Positions 1-15,021 of a stretch of DNA of 64,000 nt are shown here, piece by piece. The stretch comes from Methanobacteriaceae archaeon. GTDB taxonomy: Archaea; Methanobacteriota; Methanobacteria; Methanobacteriales; Methanobacteriaceae. The number at the start of each line of letters is the position of its first letter. Positions within the stretch are counted from its first letter, which is position 1. The stretch spans positions 1 to 64,000 of the forward strand of contig CAAFWR010000111.1 of assembly GCA_900766745.1 (NCBI GenBank), given 5' to 3'. A model generated the notes under the pieces. That model was given only the letters and a program-made list of their open reading frames with translations, made no database searches and was not told the origin of the DNA. The position numbers and the translations under genes were made by a program.

Positions 1-1680
1 GATTTAACAGTTGGAGCTGGGCAAGATATAGTAAACAAATTAGCAGCTAATCCAGATTTGATTAAAACGGCAGAAGGCAGATCCTTAATACAGTCGTTTA
101 TTAATACTAGACCTTATAATGAGCTAAGTTAGTTACAACAGAGTAGAGAAGGATTGCTTTAGAGATAGAAAGTAAATCAACAACTTATGCTATCTGGTAA
201 GTATAATCCTTTATGGCATGAAGTTGATTTTACTAATTATAATACTTTAGATAGAGGAGTATTTAATGATGTTGCTCCATTAGCTTATAAATCAGAAGTA
301 GATTTAGTAAAACCTTATGTTGATAATTTGAAACCTGGATTTATTAGACAAGAAGGCGCTTATGATTGGAGAGGAGTTTCATCTGAAAGAACAGATAAAG
401 AAATAGCTAATAATATTTCTGCTATATATAATACTCCCGAAGCACAGAAACATATACAAGTATTAATACAGCAAGGATATACTCCAGAACAAGCAAACGC
501 TTTATTTGCTAATCGTATATATAGAGCTGGTAGAGAATTTGCATATGAAGATAGAGAACTTAATCCTTTATCTAAGATATACGAAGAAGATAGATTGAAG
601 AGAGCTAGAACAGGACAACAAACTGCTCAAAAACCCTTTAGATTGACAGAATCTATTGCAACTACTGGTGGAGATGCATTTAAATTAGGAACTCAAGCTT
701 ACATAGCTAATAAATATAGAGATCAGATAAATTCTTTAACTGATCAATATAATAAAGCTGTCGAATCAAATGATACTCTATCTGCAAATATATTTAAGGA
801 ACAATTACGAAAAATATATAATGAATCTAATAGTTACACACCAAATAAACTGTTTAATGAAATATTTAAAGAATATGCTACAGATGGTAAATTAACTAAT
901 ATAGATTTATCAAACGCTACTAATGATATTTTGAATAGATTTGCAGCTCCATCTCCTATCGCTTCTGTAAATGATTTGTTACAAACTACTATACCAGGTG
1001 TTACATCTGAAACAATTACTACTCCATTAGGTAAATACAGAGTAATAGCTAACCCTAAACAATTGGATTTAGCTACAGATGTTATATCTGAAATAGCTGG
1101 TTATAAACACGTAGAATCTGGAAAGAATAAGTTTAGAGATGCTCTTAAAAACGGTAAGCTTACTAATGTTATTCTTCAATAGGGAGGCAATATTCTTACT
1201 TTACCTGTAAATAAAAATGGACAAGTACAGCCTAATTCTAGTTAGGTAATTACAGTAGCTATACCTCAAAGTCAATTAGATGCGTTAGGTATAACAGACG
1301 CAGATATGGTTATATCTGGAGCTAAAAGAATATATAATCTATAGGGGAATACTACTTTTAGCGGAGAAGTTAAAGATGAAAAAGAAGTAAAAAAATATAA
1401 AAGCGCTAGAAGACAAAGTGATGAATATGATCCTATTTCTTATACTAGTTAGTATAATATGGATGGAAAAGTATCTTACAGCGGTCCTACAGAAGATGTA
1501 TATTGGCAGATAGAATTACTAAATAAACTTCCAGATCCACAAGATAAATTAAATACTGAATACTTAGATCAACAAGCATGGAAGCTATCTATGACAGATG
1601 CATTTAGATCTGAATTATATCCAAGTACACAACAGGAAGCTTACGGCATTGGTTATTCTGCCGGAGAAGAAGAAAAATAA
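1..1680 (+). CDS. Large virion-region protein, 5'-truncated, TAG read as Gln
   Basis: The frame is open from base 1 to the TAA at 1678-1680 if TAG is read as an amino acid, giving at least 559 residues; the true start lies outside the window. TAG codons occur at 130-132, 160-162, 166-168, 1180-1182 and elsewhere, while TAA and TGA are absent until the end. The protein is hydrophilic and mostly helical in character, rich in Gln, Asn, Lys and Glu, with no motif I recognise. It lies just upstream of the giant polymerase-like gene, the position where crAss-like phages carry large virion or ejected proteins, so a structural role is inferred from context only. Confidence 0.8.
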
Positions 1681-1693
1681 AATCGTATAAAAA

Positions 1694-4600
1694 ATGGCTA
1701 AGAAAAATAAATTTAATTTGAATTCCCCCTCACTAGGACAATAGCTAGTGAGGGAAGCTATGACTCCGTACAGCGAAGGGTTTGATATATCGCAACTACC
1801 ATAGTCATACGGAATAAATGAATTTACTACAGAACAAGAAGTGCCAGTAGTAGAAGAGGCTAAATATAATGAAAGATCTTTAGCTGAAGATATCGTATGG
1901 AATACTGGAAAGTTAATAACTAATGTGTTAGATAATGCTAATCCATTATATCAGTATATACAAAAAGAAAGACTTAGTGTTGGATTGTCTAAATTACAAG
2001 ACAATTTAATGGAAACAGAATCTAAATGGATACCACAGATATAGGAAGCTCAAAACTATTTAGAAGCTAAGTCTATTGTAGATAATATCTCTAATAATAT
2101 ACTTACAGATGAATAGAAAATGGCAGTACAAACTGTAATTTAGTTAGAACCTAACATAAAAGAGTATGCTAAATCTAATCCGTACTTAAGAGATTTATTC
2201 TACGATACAGATCCTACGAATGTAAATGGTAGTATAGCTATAAACTTTAAAGCTTTGCTAAATGACTTTAAAGATAATAATATATTCAACGTAAATCCGC
2301 TAGATAATATAGCTACAGCGTTAGAAGATAACGCATTAAACTAGGAAGAACAAGATTTCTTATGGAACAATAAATAGCAACAAATGTCTGATAAAGAAAG
2401 ATTAGACGCTATTTAGAAAGCGTTATCTGATGCTAATGATGAATACGAAGATAAAACAGCTAAGATAGTAAAAAGATAGAATACTTTAAAGAAAGGTAAT
2501 TGGTTGTACGATCCTACTGCTCTTACTAAAGAATTTGAGTAGAGAGTAAATGAATCTGAGTTATCTATTACTGATCCTAAATCTTGGTTTTATAATCTAG
2601 GTCATATTGGTAGTTCTTTGTCTGAAATAGAAATGATGTTCTTACAAACAGGAATTTCAATATTGGCTAATAAAGCAGCTAGAAGTCTAGCTGTTAGAGG
2701 TGCTATAACTGCTGTTCCAGGTATTGGTCAAGCAGCTACAGCAATTGCTTTAGGAGAAGCAGCTTTTAATCTTTGGTTAGCTAAATATTACAGGCAATCT
2801 GAAACAGCTAGTGAAGTGTTTGACAACTATCAGCAAAGAGTATTACAAAGTGCTAACGATAATAAGACAGATGTAAATAGAGTATTAGAATCTTGGGAAC
2901 CTAGATTAGGTGAGTTAGGTTATCCTGTAAATTAGATGGACGAAAATGAAAAACTACAAGCTGGTTTAGCTCAAGGTCTGACTACAGATCAAAAAGATTT
3001 TGAAGAAATCAGAAACGATGCTTTTGATGGCTTACAAATGGTTAGAGATGTGAATGACGCTTTAAGTTATTCAGATTATTTACAAAGTATGCCGTTTTCC
3101 TATGGAGGTAAAATATTATGGAATTAGGCTAGTAAAGCATTAGCAAAAGCTAGAGGTATAGAAAGACCTTTAGATGAAATACCAAGTATAGTAGACCAGA
3201 TTGGTTTGGGTAAAGCTATTGACAGAGGGGTGGAAAATATTCTGAACAAGGCGTCTAGACCTGGACAAAATATTACTAGGAAACATTTATTAGAAAACAT
3301 TGGTAAATTCGCTAAAGCTAATGCTATTAATTTTGTATCTGAACGTAGTGAAGAAGGTGTTCAATCTGTAGTTGGTAGTAGATATCAAAGAGGAGAATAC
3401 GACTATTTAAAAGACAAAGGAATAAATCCTATATCTGCTGCATACAACGCTGGTCTTCTTGGGTATGAAGCCAATCTTGCTTACTTTGGTTTATCAAATG
3501 ATAATTATCTAAATACAGATGATGAATTAAAGAAGGCGATGGATATTGGTGGATTCATAGGTTTAGTAATGCCATTTGCTGGTAATGCAGTACAATTGAA
3601 AAATGCAGTAAGACAGTATGCTTCAGATAAAGAAGTACAAAAACTTATTGCTAAAGGATATAGTAATGCTGAACAGGATAACAAAATGGATGTCTTCCTC
3701 GATGCTTTACAAGCTGGTAAAGATATTAATTATGTTACAGATTATTTAGAGTCTGCTAAAAAATTGAAACAGCCTGGAGTAACAGATGAAATGATAGATG
3801 AAGACAAAAATCTAGCTACTAATCTGTGGGCTGAATATCGTAATAAATCTATTGATGAAAATTTAAAAGATTTAGGTATTAAGAGAGGCAGCTCTGAGCA
3901 TAGAAAAATAGTTAAGAACTATCTACATATTAAAGATAGATTGAATGAGGCAGAGCAATCAACTAACGATGTAGCCAAAGAGTTAGAAAAGATAATAGAG
4001 CAAGGTAAAACTAATAAAGATGATGTGTTCCTACAAAAAGCTAGAGAATCTTATGATGCATTTGTTGAAAGTAAAAGATAGTCTGATGAAGATTATCAAT
4101 ACAAAATGAACGCTACTCCAGAATATGCAGACGAAATAGAACAAGATTTTTTATCTACTTTACCTACTTTTGATGAATATTCAAATGCTGTATATGATAT
4201 TACTTATCTAAAATTATAGAAGCAAGCTATAACAGATTTGTATAAAGCTCTTACTAATAGAACTAAAACTTTACAACAGTTATCAGAGGATACTGGTTTA
4301 GATGTAGATCTCAGAAATATAAATAATATGAGAAACTACATTAAAAGAGAAAAAGAAAGAATAGAAAGAAACGTTCAACAAATAGTAAGTACATATGGTA
4401 TACAAAATTTAGATTAGGCTCAAGATCCAGTAAATGCTGAATAGATAAAGAATTATGTAACAGCGTTTGTAATGAATAAAGCTGTGAGAGATAGATTGAG
4501 AGATCAAGCTACAGCTTATATTACTGGTAAACTTAAAGCAGAATCATATTAGGATATCAAAGGATATTTGTTCAAAGATTTATCTGAAGAGCAATAGGAT

Positions 4601-7600
4601 AATATTATACAAGAATATACAGATAAAGCACTAAGAGAAGGTAAACCTCAACCTAGTAGAAAATCTATTATATCTAAGTATAATCAACAAGCTCAGATGA
4701 AGTATAATGATTTACTAGAATTAGCTGATCAGGAACGTGCGTCTAGAATTGTAGCCAATTCGTTATTTGCTGAACATCTAAGTAAATCAGTTAAATAGGA
4801 AAAGGTAGCTAGAAAAGAAAAAGAAGAAGCTGGAGAAGTATTACCACAAGAAGAAATAATAGAAAATCCAGCAGCTGCTACTGAAGACACTACTAAAAAA
4901 CAACAAGAAAAAACAGAGGTTAAACCAGAAACTCCAATACAAGAAGGAATACAACAATAGCCTGTAGTACAAGAAACTAAAACAGAAACAGCAGAACCTG
5001 TAATACCAGAGTCTATGTCTACAGATGTAGATGAAATTCTTAGAGAAGAAGAGCAAGCTTTACTAAATCAAAAAGGTAGATAGTTAGAAATAGAACCTAG
5101 TAGCGAAGATGTTCTGGTGGAAGGTTCTATAGAAGAATAGATACAATAGCCAGAAAAAGAAGTACAGGATATTATAGCCAGAGAAGAAAAAGTTGATGTA
5201 ACTGTAGACGATGTTAGTCACATAGAAGATAGCACACCTTCTCCACAAGAGCTAGAATAGGAAGATATACGTAACAGAACTTTATAGAATCCTGATGAAG
5301 TATCTGGTGTTAGTGAACAAACATCTGAAGAAGTACCAGAAATTGCTGTAGCTACAGATGCTCAAGAAGCAAATGAAGAACAGAACACTAATACAAAAGA
5401 TAAAAGTAATCCAGTACCACCAACTCCAACTCAAGTAGAAGACAGCAAGCCTGCTCAGGATGCTCCTACTATAACTATAGTTGATGGAGGTATATATGTA
5501 AATGATGGAACTACTTTTATATCTGATGAAGTATTGGCAGCAGAAGCTCAAATGCTAGAAGATACTTCTACTGAAGTATATGGAGAAACTGGCTACGCTA
5601 ATATGAAACCTGAAACTGTTACTAATAACTCTGATGCATTGAGTAATAGAAAGGTATAGAAAGTAAAACATGTTTCTAACACGTTTTTCTTCCAACCAGA
5701 TGCTACATCTCCAATGAATATTACTGTGAATGGTAAACCTATTACTTTTACTAATAGTAAAGGAGAAGTAATACCTGTATTACCAGGAAAAGAATTATCT
5801 AAAAGACTTTTAAAGAACGGTTGGATAAATTCTGTAAATGCTTATTATATAGTAACTAACCATAGATACGGAGACACTTCTCCATATATGCAAGCTATTC
5901 ACTTAGTATTAGAAGATACTGATGGAGTAATGATAGCTTCTCTAAGAACTCCAGATTATGTAGATAAAGAAATAGCATCTGGTAATTATAATTCTGAACA
6001 AGTTCAGTAGTTACAAAAGCAGAAAGAAAAGTTAATAGAAATTAGGCAACAGATAGTAAATGCTTACCTTGGTAGTAATAAAACTATACCTACTACTATT
6101 ATAAAGTCTGTTAAACCAGCTAAATTAAGAATAAGTAATGGAGAATTTAATAACCAAAAATCTCCAGAAGGAGCTCCTGTAAGACGTAAACTTACAGAAG
6201 TTAATGACTTTGGATTAGAACAAAATAACGTAAGAAAGTTAGACCAACAAGTAAAGGAAATGCAAATTGGTTATGGTACTGGTTCTGTGGAAGACTTTGT
6301 TACTGAGCCTTTTGTAATTCGCAAATTAGGGTCCAATGACGAATTAGCGGGTAATGGTGTTGGTAGATCTGGAGCATTATATATATTCCCAAAAGCAGAA
6401 CAAACACCTAATGGTTCTATAGCTCCTATTCAATTATCTATACATAAATTAGATTATGATATTTATGGAGATGAAGTTGAATTGGGAAAAGACGGTAAAG
6501 TAAATTCTTTAGCTGAATTAGCATATAAGTTGTTAATCGGTAAAATAAAACTTGGTGGTGCTGAGCAAGATGTACTTAATATAATTGTTAATAATGGACC
6601 AAAGACTTTAATAAGTGAAGAAATAGGACAAAAATATCCATTCTTAATGGATAAAATGCTCTATTACTAGTCTGAAGAAGGTAACACACATGTACAATTT
6701 GCTGTAAGAAATTCTAATGGTAAACACATAAAAGTAGAATTTGATCCTAGTAGAGCTTCAGAATCTCAACATAAATTAGCTATAAGAAAAATAGCTAAAG
6801 ATCTGCATTGGAATACAGATAAGTATGCTTTATTAGAACCTATACCAGATAGTATTGTTAGACTAGCTACTTCTTACTTTAAATAGTATCCAAATGCTAA
6901 ACAATTTAAGATAGCAGGTTTAGAGCAATTAGCTTTTACTAGAGAAGACTTAGGAATAGGTACTGATGAAGGACCAGTATCTTTACTTACTTGGTTAATT
7001 AACACTGGTAAAATTGAAACAGACTTAGGCGATACTATATATAGAGCTCCTTTCATATATACAGATGGAGTAGCTATACCACAAGTTACTGAAACAGAAT
7101 TAGCTAGTGCAAGCAAACAATAGCCAGTATAGAAATCAGCATAGAGAAAGGTAGAAGAAACTAACAATAAACAAGTAAAATTAGATAATAAACCTATTTC
7201 TACTACAGGTATAGAATATGTTTCTACTAATGAGAATTGGTCTGAAGAATAGATCAAAGATTGGATGAAAGCTAATTCTCCTCAATATAAATATAAAACT
7301 GGTAAATGGCAAGTAATTCGTAGAAATGGTAAACTGCAAGCTGCTCAGAGATTAGCTAAAAGAGGGTTAACTTCACAAGTAAAAGGCGAAGGTAAATTAA
7401 ATGTAGATGAAGCTAGACAATGGCTACAAGATAAACTAGGCATTGATAAATCAGATGTTGTGACTTCAGAAGCAGTATTTAGAATGGCTAATGCTCCACA
7501 GGTGTATGGTGCTTTAAAAGTATGTATGGATAGACTTAGTGGTGATACAGCAGCTAGAATATTCTTATCAGAACAATCTGGGCAAGGAGTAGAATTCCAC

Positions 7601-10600
7601 GAAGGTTTCCATTATGTAAGTTAGTTATTAATAAATGATAAGCTTAGAGAACAAGTATATCAAGATTATGTAAAACAATATCCATATTTAAAAGATGCTT
7701 CTAAACAAGAAGTAGAAGAAGCTCTTGCTGAAGAATTTAGACAATATATGCTAAATGAAACTAAGCCATCTATAGCATATAGAATTAAAAAACTATTCAA
7801 TGTAATACTTAAGGTATTAGGTATTACTAGGAATGGAGATTTAGTTAGAACTTTATTCAATAAGATACGCAAAGGAGAATTTTCAAAATATAAACCATCT
7901 AAGTCCACATTAGAAGATTTTGAAAAAAGATTTGGTGGTGCATTATACTATTATGTTCCAGGAGTAGAGGATAAAGAATTAAAGAAAATAGCATCTATAG
8001 CAGATGCTACTACTTTCTATGCGGTAGTAGATTCTTTAAATGCTACAGTAATGGATACATTTAATATTAGCAGTATTGAAGATTTACAAAGTTTACCTAA
8101 GAAGATTAATGATATATTTGATGATATTCTAACGACTAACTTAGAGTTAGGAATGTATGATGAATCTCAAGAGCAACTTATCAAAGATGTAATCAACAAC
8201 AAAGAAGTATTCAAGAAACAAATAGACGATTACTTAAGAAACTTTAGTATTATTAAAAAGAATACTGAAGAATCAGAAGAACAAGAAAGAGAAGAAAGAG
8301 AACTTGGAGATAATCCTGATAATACTTGGGATAAAGAAAGTTATACAATAAGTAAAAAAGCTAATGTGGCTTTCAAAGCAAAACTATTCTTTTATTCTAT
8401 ACCTAAAACTAAATATGAATTTGATCCAGAAACAGGTAATAAATACTTAGTAGAAGAGGAGGATGACTTGTTGATGACTACTAGATCTGAAGATTTTAAC
8501 GTTGTGTGGAATAAGATATTAGAGAATCTGTGGAATGTTGAAAGTTATTTAGACCTAGTAGATAAGTGCTATAATCTTGGTAAGGTAGATCCGTTCTTTA
8601 TGACTGTATATAATAAGTTAACTTCAAAAGATGATCCTATTGATGAAGTCACTTAGACTCAAATATTAAATACAGTTAAAAGTGCAAAAAATAGTTTAAC
8701 TGCTATAATTGTAGAAAGAAAGTAGATACCTTTTACGTAGAGAGGATCTGACGAACAGATAGAATATGCTACACAAGAGTATTCTAATAAATTAAAATGG
8801 AGAATCCAGAATTCTGATGTATATAGAAAGATAAGTAGATTACCAAAGAAATGGTCACAACAATTCTTCTTATCAGATTTAATTGATGTTAATGAAGATG
8901 GTACTAGAACTATAAATCAAGATAAGTTTCATTCTGCTGTGTGGAAACATAAAATATTAATAGATAACATATTAAAAAAGAAAGATAAAACCTTAGATGA
9001 TTATATTAAGGTTAGATCTAGCTTCATTGATATGTGCAATAATCTATCTATTAATATGGATGATTTAGCATTAGACTACTTACTAACTAATGGTACTGGT
9101 CAACCTAATATGCAAGCGTTTGAAAATTTCTGGAGATCTACAAATGCTAATACTTCTTTAACTAAAAGTATATTAAATAATATTAATATTGCTACAATCA
9201 GAGGTACAAGTAGTATAAAATCTAGAAGTGGAGAAACTGCTAGAACATTTGATAGAATATTTACTAGTAGAAAACCAGATGCTTAGATAAATCTAATGGC
9301 TATAGCTTGGGGTAGAACACATCCATCTCCAGAAGAATTTAGTGTTACTGGAGCAGATGGTAATCTAGTATATCCTATTACAGAGAATAACTATATGTCA
9401 GACCAAATAAGATGGTTGAAATATAATTTGAATGGTAAAAGAGAATTATTAGGCAAAAATCCTTACTCTGCAAATTCATTGTTATTACAATCTATAAACA
9501 GTAATGCTGATTTGATTAAATTAAATACTTATCTAAACTTAGAAGAGAATCTGCAAAACACTAATCGTGATTACTTTGGTATATCTCCTATAGAGGATTA
9601 CTTATCTAAAATGACATTTGGATTTAATAATCACTTATTTTGTCCTACTATGTCTGATAAAAAGACATGGCACACTATAAGTGGTATTCAAATGGTCAAG
9701 GATTTCTTACCATCTACAGCTATCACTGATTACGAATACAATGAAAACGGAGATATAACTAGAGTTATATTTTAGGATCAAAAGAGAAGATTCTCAGATA
9801 GAACTTTAAATATATTCAAAGGATATTTAAGAGACGAATATAATGCTATATAGAAGTATTTTGCTACTAAACAAAGTGTTATAGACAATCCCAATCTATC
9901 AGTTGGTAATTACCATGGTAGTAAAAAAGGTAAGTTCGCTGATGGTAATGGTGGAAGATTTAGATATTTTAATAAGATAACTATTAACGGTGATACTTAT
10001 AATCTGAATGAAATTTTAGCTAAAGCTGAATATTCTAATGATTCACAGTCTATACAAGATATTCTGAGTGTAATCAAATAGGCATTAGATAACGATACAG
10101 TAATCAAAGAAGCTATCAATGATTTGTTAGTAGATTATGTAAATAATGAAATATCAAAAGCTATAGAACTAGGTGTGATAGGTGAAGACTTAAGTAATAA
10201 ATATATACCTATAAACTTTGTAGAAGAATTTGAAAAGATAAGTTCTAAAACCGATAGCAGAGATAAGGGAACAGATGTGATATATTCTATTATAGCTTCA
10301 CATGCTATTAACAGTGCCATATCTACTATAGAAATAGAGAAATGTTTTACTGGAGATCCAGCTTTATATAAATGGCAAAAAGAACTTATGATATATAAGC
10401 CTAATGATGATTCATTTGTACCTGTTATATCAGATGAGAGAACATTAGAAGCTTGGATAGATAAACATGATCCAGATGGAGATAAATCAAGCTATTCTGC
10501 TTATTATATGATAACTGGTCGAGATGTAGATAAAATTAAACGTCTATCTTCAGTACTGTCTACTGGAACAAACTTGAGAACTAAATGGGGAGATACTAAG

Positions 10601-13600
10601 GATTAGGAAGATAGAAGTGATTCTAAATTCCAAGTATTATAGTTATCAGATAATGAAATAGGATCTACAGTATATGATACATTATATAGCATGTTTAGAA
10701 AATCCTTAATAAAGGATATGTTCCAAAAAGAGTTTGGTGTTACTGATTAGCAAGCATTAAATGCTGTTAAGGACGATCATGCTATAGAAAGTACATTAGG
10801 TAGATTACGTAAAAAGAATCCAGACGCTATTAAGTTTATTGAACAACAAGCTAAAAATAGTGCTAAACCATATGCAGATGGAGAAATTAATCAAGCAGAT
10901 GCTGCTGTTTATATCAGACCAGAATTCTATAAGAGATTGATGAAGTCTTTGGGAGAATGGAGTCCTGAGATTGAAGAAGCTTATAACATTATGGAGTCTG
11001 ACGATAGTTGGCTAAATGATACTGAAAAGTATCAAAAAGCCATTAAAGCTATAACACAACCTCTTAAAATGGTTTACTTCGGTGATCACTTTGATTAGAC
11101 TCTTGGTATGAATGTAAACACATTTGATAAAATGGCTTTATTCCCATTATTTAAGACTTTTGCCAAAGCTGATAATAAATATTTGTACAATCGTATGAAT
11201 GATGCCAGTAAAGGTTATATAGATATGGTAGCATTTGAATCAGCTATTAAAGTTGGTGGTAGAAAGAAGTTATCCTTCTATAAAGATGGTAAAGTAAACT
11301 TATCTGAATTAACATCTAATAGTGATGTAGATGGCGTTTCTGGTAAAGGATTGGCAACATATACTTAGGATTTAACTCAAATTAGATTACAGTTAAATAC
11401 TGATCCACACGAACACCTTGAAAGATCATTTGGTACACAAGCTATTAAAATTGGTTTTGCTAACGTAGTAGATACTCGTACTTATGGAGAAAATAAAGGA
11501 TTAGCTGTAAAAGGTTCTGAAATTAAGAAGAACATTATGGATGCTATTAACTCACTATCCAGAATAGGTTAGAATAAAATAAGAAAAGAGTTCTTTACTA
11601 ATGGCAAAGTAGATAATCGCAAAATAGTAAATTATCTTTAGAGATAGGCTACAAATTCAGGTATGTCTGCTGAAATAATTGCCAATTTAACAGTTGATGA
11701 AAATGGAAATATTATAGTACCAATTGAAGCTCAAAGTATTAGAGATTGGATTCAAACTAAGATAACTTCTTTTGTCAATAAAGCAGTAGTAGATGTAAAT
11801 ACTCCTGGTGGTTCTGCTATTCAGATGTCTTCATTTGCATATGAAGCTGTTGGTAGAAGTGTAAAAACTGATGCAGAATTAGGTTCAGCTTTTAATCAAG
11901 GAAAGAAATTAAAATTCTTAGCTAAAGAAGGTCATATGCAAGTTATACTTAGTGAAAACTTCTTTAGAGATATATTACCAGAAGAACTTAAAAGTGCAAG
12001 TTTTTATAGTAAACGCAAATGGTTAATTGATAATGGTATAATAGGTAGTAGAATGGTAGACGGTGTAGAAGTAGAATCTAAACCTTATGGTATAGGATAT
12101 CGTATTCCTACACAGGGTTTGTCTTCCATGTTCTCATTCCAAGTAGCTGATATTATGCCAACTACTATTGGTGATACAATCATAGTTCCGGAAGAATTTA
12201 CAGCTATGACTGGTTCTGACTTCGACGTTGATAAACTTTATCTAGCTACATATACATATAAAGATGGTAAAAGAGTAAGTTCTGACGAAAAATCGGAACA
12301 AGGCTACGTTAATAAGTTGCTAGATAATTACTCATTAGTACTGACTGACTTTACCAATATTGCTGAAACTAGAGCTTCTATTGATACATTAACAAAGATT
12401 CTTCAAAAGCAGATTCTTCCAATAGTTCAGCCAAAAAATACTGTAGAAGTAAATCCTATGTATGAATTAGCTCCTTCTTTCTAGCTTTCTAGAAAGACAG
12501 AGTATACTGGTGGTAAAGCTGGTATTGCTCCATTTGCACTTAACTCTACTAATCATGCGTTAACTCAATTTACTCACCTATGTATCAATTATTCTAATGC
12601 TAATAGATATAACTTAGGTCAGTTAGATTAGGTATATGGAGAAGATGATCAACGTATTATGGACTGGTTATCAGCATTGATTAACGCCCACGTGGACGTT
12701 GCGAAAGACCCATATATTATGGCTTTGAACGTAAACTCTATTACTTATAATATGACTTCTCTACTCATTAGAGGTGGTAAAGGTGAGAATACTTTCTACT
12801 TCTTAGCCCAACCTGCATTGCGTAGGTTTACTAAAGAAATGTTAGAAAGTAAAGGTATAATAGGTGCAGAAAAAGGAATAACTGAAAGAGATAAACTTAA
12901 ATCTATAGCTAAAGAATATATGACTTCTTTGAGAGAAGCGATTGTATCATTAGATGATAGTGATTCTAATAAAGCAAAGTATGCATAGTATTATAATAGT
13001 TTAGCTAGTGAATATTCACTTCCATCTATAGAAGGATATGATGCTGTTGAGGTCAATTATAATGATGTGTTTGATAAGAAAGTAGCATCTGAAGCGTTAA
13101 AAAAACCAAAAGAAGTCAATGGATTATATCAACAAGTCATATCTATTAGAGCTTATCAAGATTTGTCTTCAGATACAGAAGTTTTATCAAATTTAGTTCA
13201 ATTATCACAGATTGATACTAAGAAATTTGGTAATACCTTACCGTTACAGTTAAATTTCAAACGTAGATTAAATAGATATATAGATAATTATCAAAGTAGG
13301 TTCTATATAAATGGAGCTGATAACATAGAAAAACCTATAAACTATTACTTATCTTCTACATTCCTTAAGTAGAAACTAGATGCTGGTATAAATACTCCTA
13401 GAATATTATTAAGCGGACAAGTCATAGAAGCTACAAAAGGATATAAGACAATATTTAATGCTGCATGTGACTTCTTTTTAGGTAATTCTTCAGATAAAAA
13501 CACTGTAGCTGAATTATCAAAAATATTAACTACCTCACTAAGAACTAAAGCTGTAGTGAATGCAGTTGAGGACTTTAATATTAGCGATAAGAAATTCCTT

Positions 13601-15019
13601 AATATGTTAAGAGGACCTAAAAGTATAGCTAAAAGGTTAACTTAGATTAAAAATGATTTAAGAAAACGTAATGATTTACCAGCAATTGCGTTCAATGGTC
13701 ATATTAAGAATGAGTTACTTAACTATCTACAAGAATATGCATCTGATGGTACTAACTAGAAATATGATAGAATAGTAACAGCAGATAACGCTTTAACTAA
13801 TACTGCTACTTATGAAAACAGATTATTGTCAGCATATCAAGATCTACTAGACTGTGAAGATGAAGGTATAAGAAAGTTTGCTAATAGATTGGGTGTATAT
13901 GCTTACTTAACTAGTTTCGATAATAGAAGTACTGATTCATTCTTCGATGTAATAACTACTGCTTGGAAGAAACAAAAAGGTTATTCAGATGCAATTAAAG
14001 CTGCTATAGAAATACTTAATAATGATAAATTAGTAGGTATGGATTATTTTGGTTTTAATTCTGAAAACATGCAGAATAATAACTTTACAGAGTTATTTAC
14101 AGAAATAGCTAGAAATGCTTATAGAAATGATAAAATAGTTAAACCATATCAGTTAAGTAATTATGATAATAAGTATGGTACTCTAGTTCAAATAAAACCC
14201 GAATCTAAGCCAATACCAGCAGTATTTAGTAGTTGGAGAGCTAATCAACCGTTTATTAAGATTCAACTTAATCCTAATGACATCAATAGTTATATATTGT
14301 ATCAGAAAGTAGCAACAGTATATCAAACTGATGAAAATGGTGATCCAGTAAAAAATACAAAACAATCTGTATATAAAATTATACCAGCTTTAGGTACTAA
14401 AGATGATAGAAAAGTTTACTATGAATATCAAAAACAATCTGGGGAACAATCTGCATTTGAAGAAAACGCTTTACCTAAAGAAGCTATTTGGAACAATGGA
14501 CAAATAGAACAATTAGTCTAGAAATTTTTTGAACCTGTGACAAATAAAAATCATACCACTTTAGTGTATGAATCTTCAGATGCTATAGTAATTAATACTG
14601 TAGAAAAACAAGAAATAGTTAGCTTTGAAGAGCCAGAAGTTACAACAGTAGGTTCAGATTTAGAAGCATCTAATGAAATACATAATACAGAAGATACTTA
14701 GTCTTCTACTATTTATGGAGAAGTAGACGAACAAATTTCTACAATAACGGTAGGACAAGATGATTCTGTTACGTTATCAGATATGCAAGTAGATATGGAA
14801 GATGGAACTTAGACTATAATAAGTGACGATGTATTGAATTTTACAGAAATAACTGATGATGTGTTTGGAGAAAGTCCATACTTTGATTCTATATTAAATG
14901 CTGGTATTACTCAGTATGAATAGGTACAAGATATAATTACAGATATGAATACTGGAACTAATACTGTTCAAGATATGAAATTTAACGATGAAGCTTATAA
15001 AAACTGTAAAGGTAAATAA
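1694..15019 (+). CDS. Giant virion RNA polymerase-type protein (4441 aa, TAG = Gln)
   Basis: One frame runs from ATG 1694 to TAA 15017-15019, interrupted by more than 40 TAG and no TAA or TGA in the stretches I read codon by codon. The motif SGSDFDVDK-like (TGSDFDVDKL, Asp triad at 12218-12232, about residues 3509-3513) is the DxDxD magnesium site of YonO/phi14:2-gp66 single-chain RNA polymerases. It is preceded by RIPTQG and IIVPEEF, as in those double-psi beta-barrels. Farther upstream, ERSFGTQAIKIG (about 11.43 kb) resembles the other barrel. A zinc-protease motif HEGFH lies at about residues 1969-1973, followed by EEALAEEF. A hydrophobic Gly/Ala segment is near residues 309-345, and an acidic Gln/Glu/Pro linker near 1035-1290. 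Related crAss-like polymerases are packaged in virions and transcribe early genes after injection; packaging here is inferred. Confidence 0.9.
7598..7612 (+). other. HEGFH zinc-metalloprotease motif inside the giant protein
   Basis: Codons 7598-7612 encode HEGFH, a canonical HExxH zinc site, in the reading frame of the 4441-aa protein. About 40 residues later comes EEALAEEFRQYM, which could provide the third (Glu) zinc ligand of a gluzincin. Surrounding sequence such as EFHEGFHYVS resembles metallopeptidase domains found in large phage 'polyvalent' proteins. Possible roles are self-processing of the polyprotein or attack on host proteins after injection; neither is shown by the sequence. Confidence 0.75.
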
Positions 15020-15021
15020 TT

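Noticed and set aside
4841-5551. Minus-strand frames rich in Phe, Tyr and Cys
   Set aside because: They are the antisense of the acidic linker in the giant protein.
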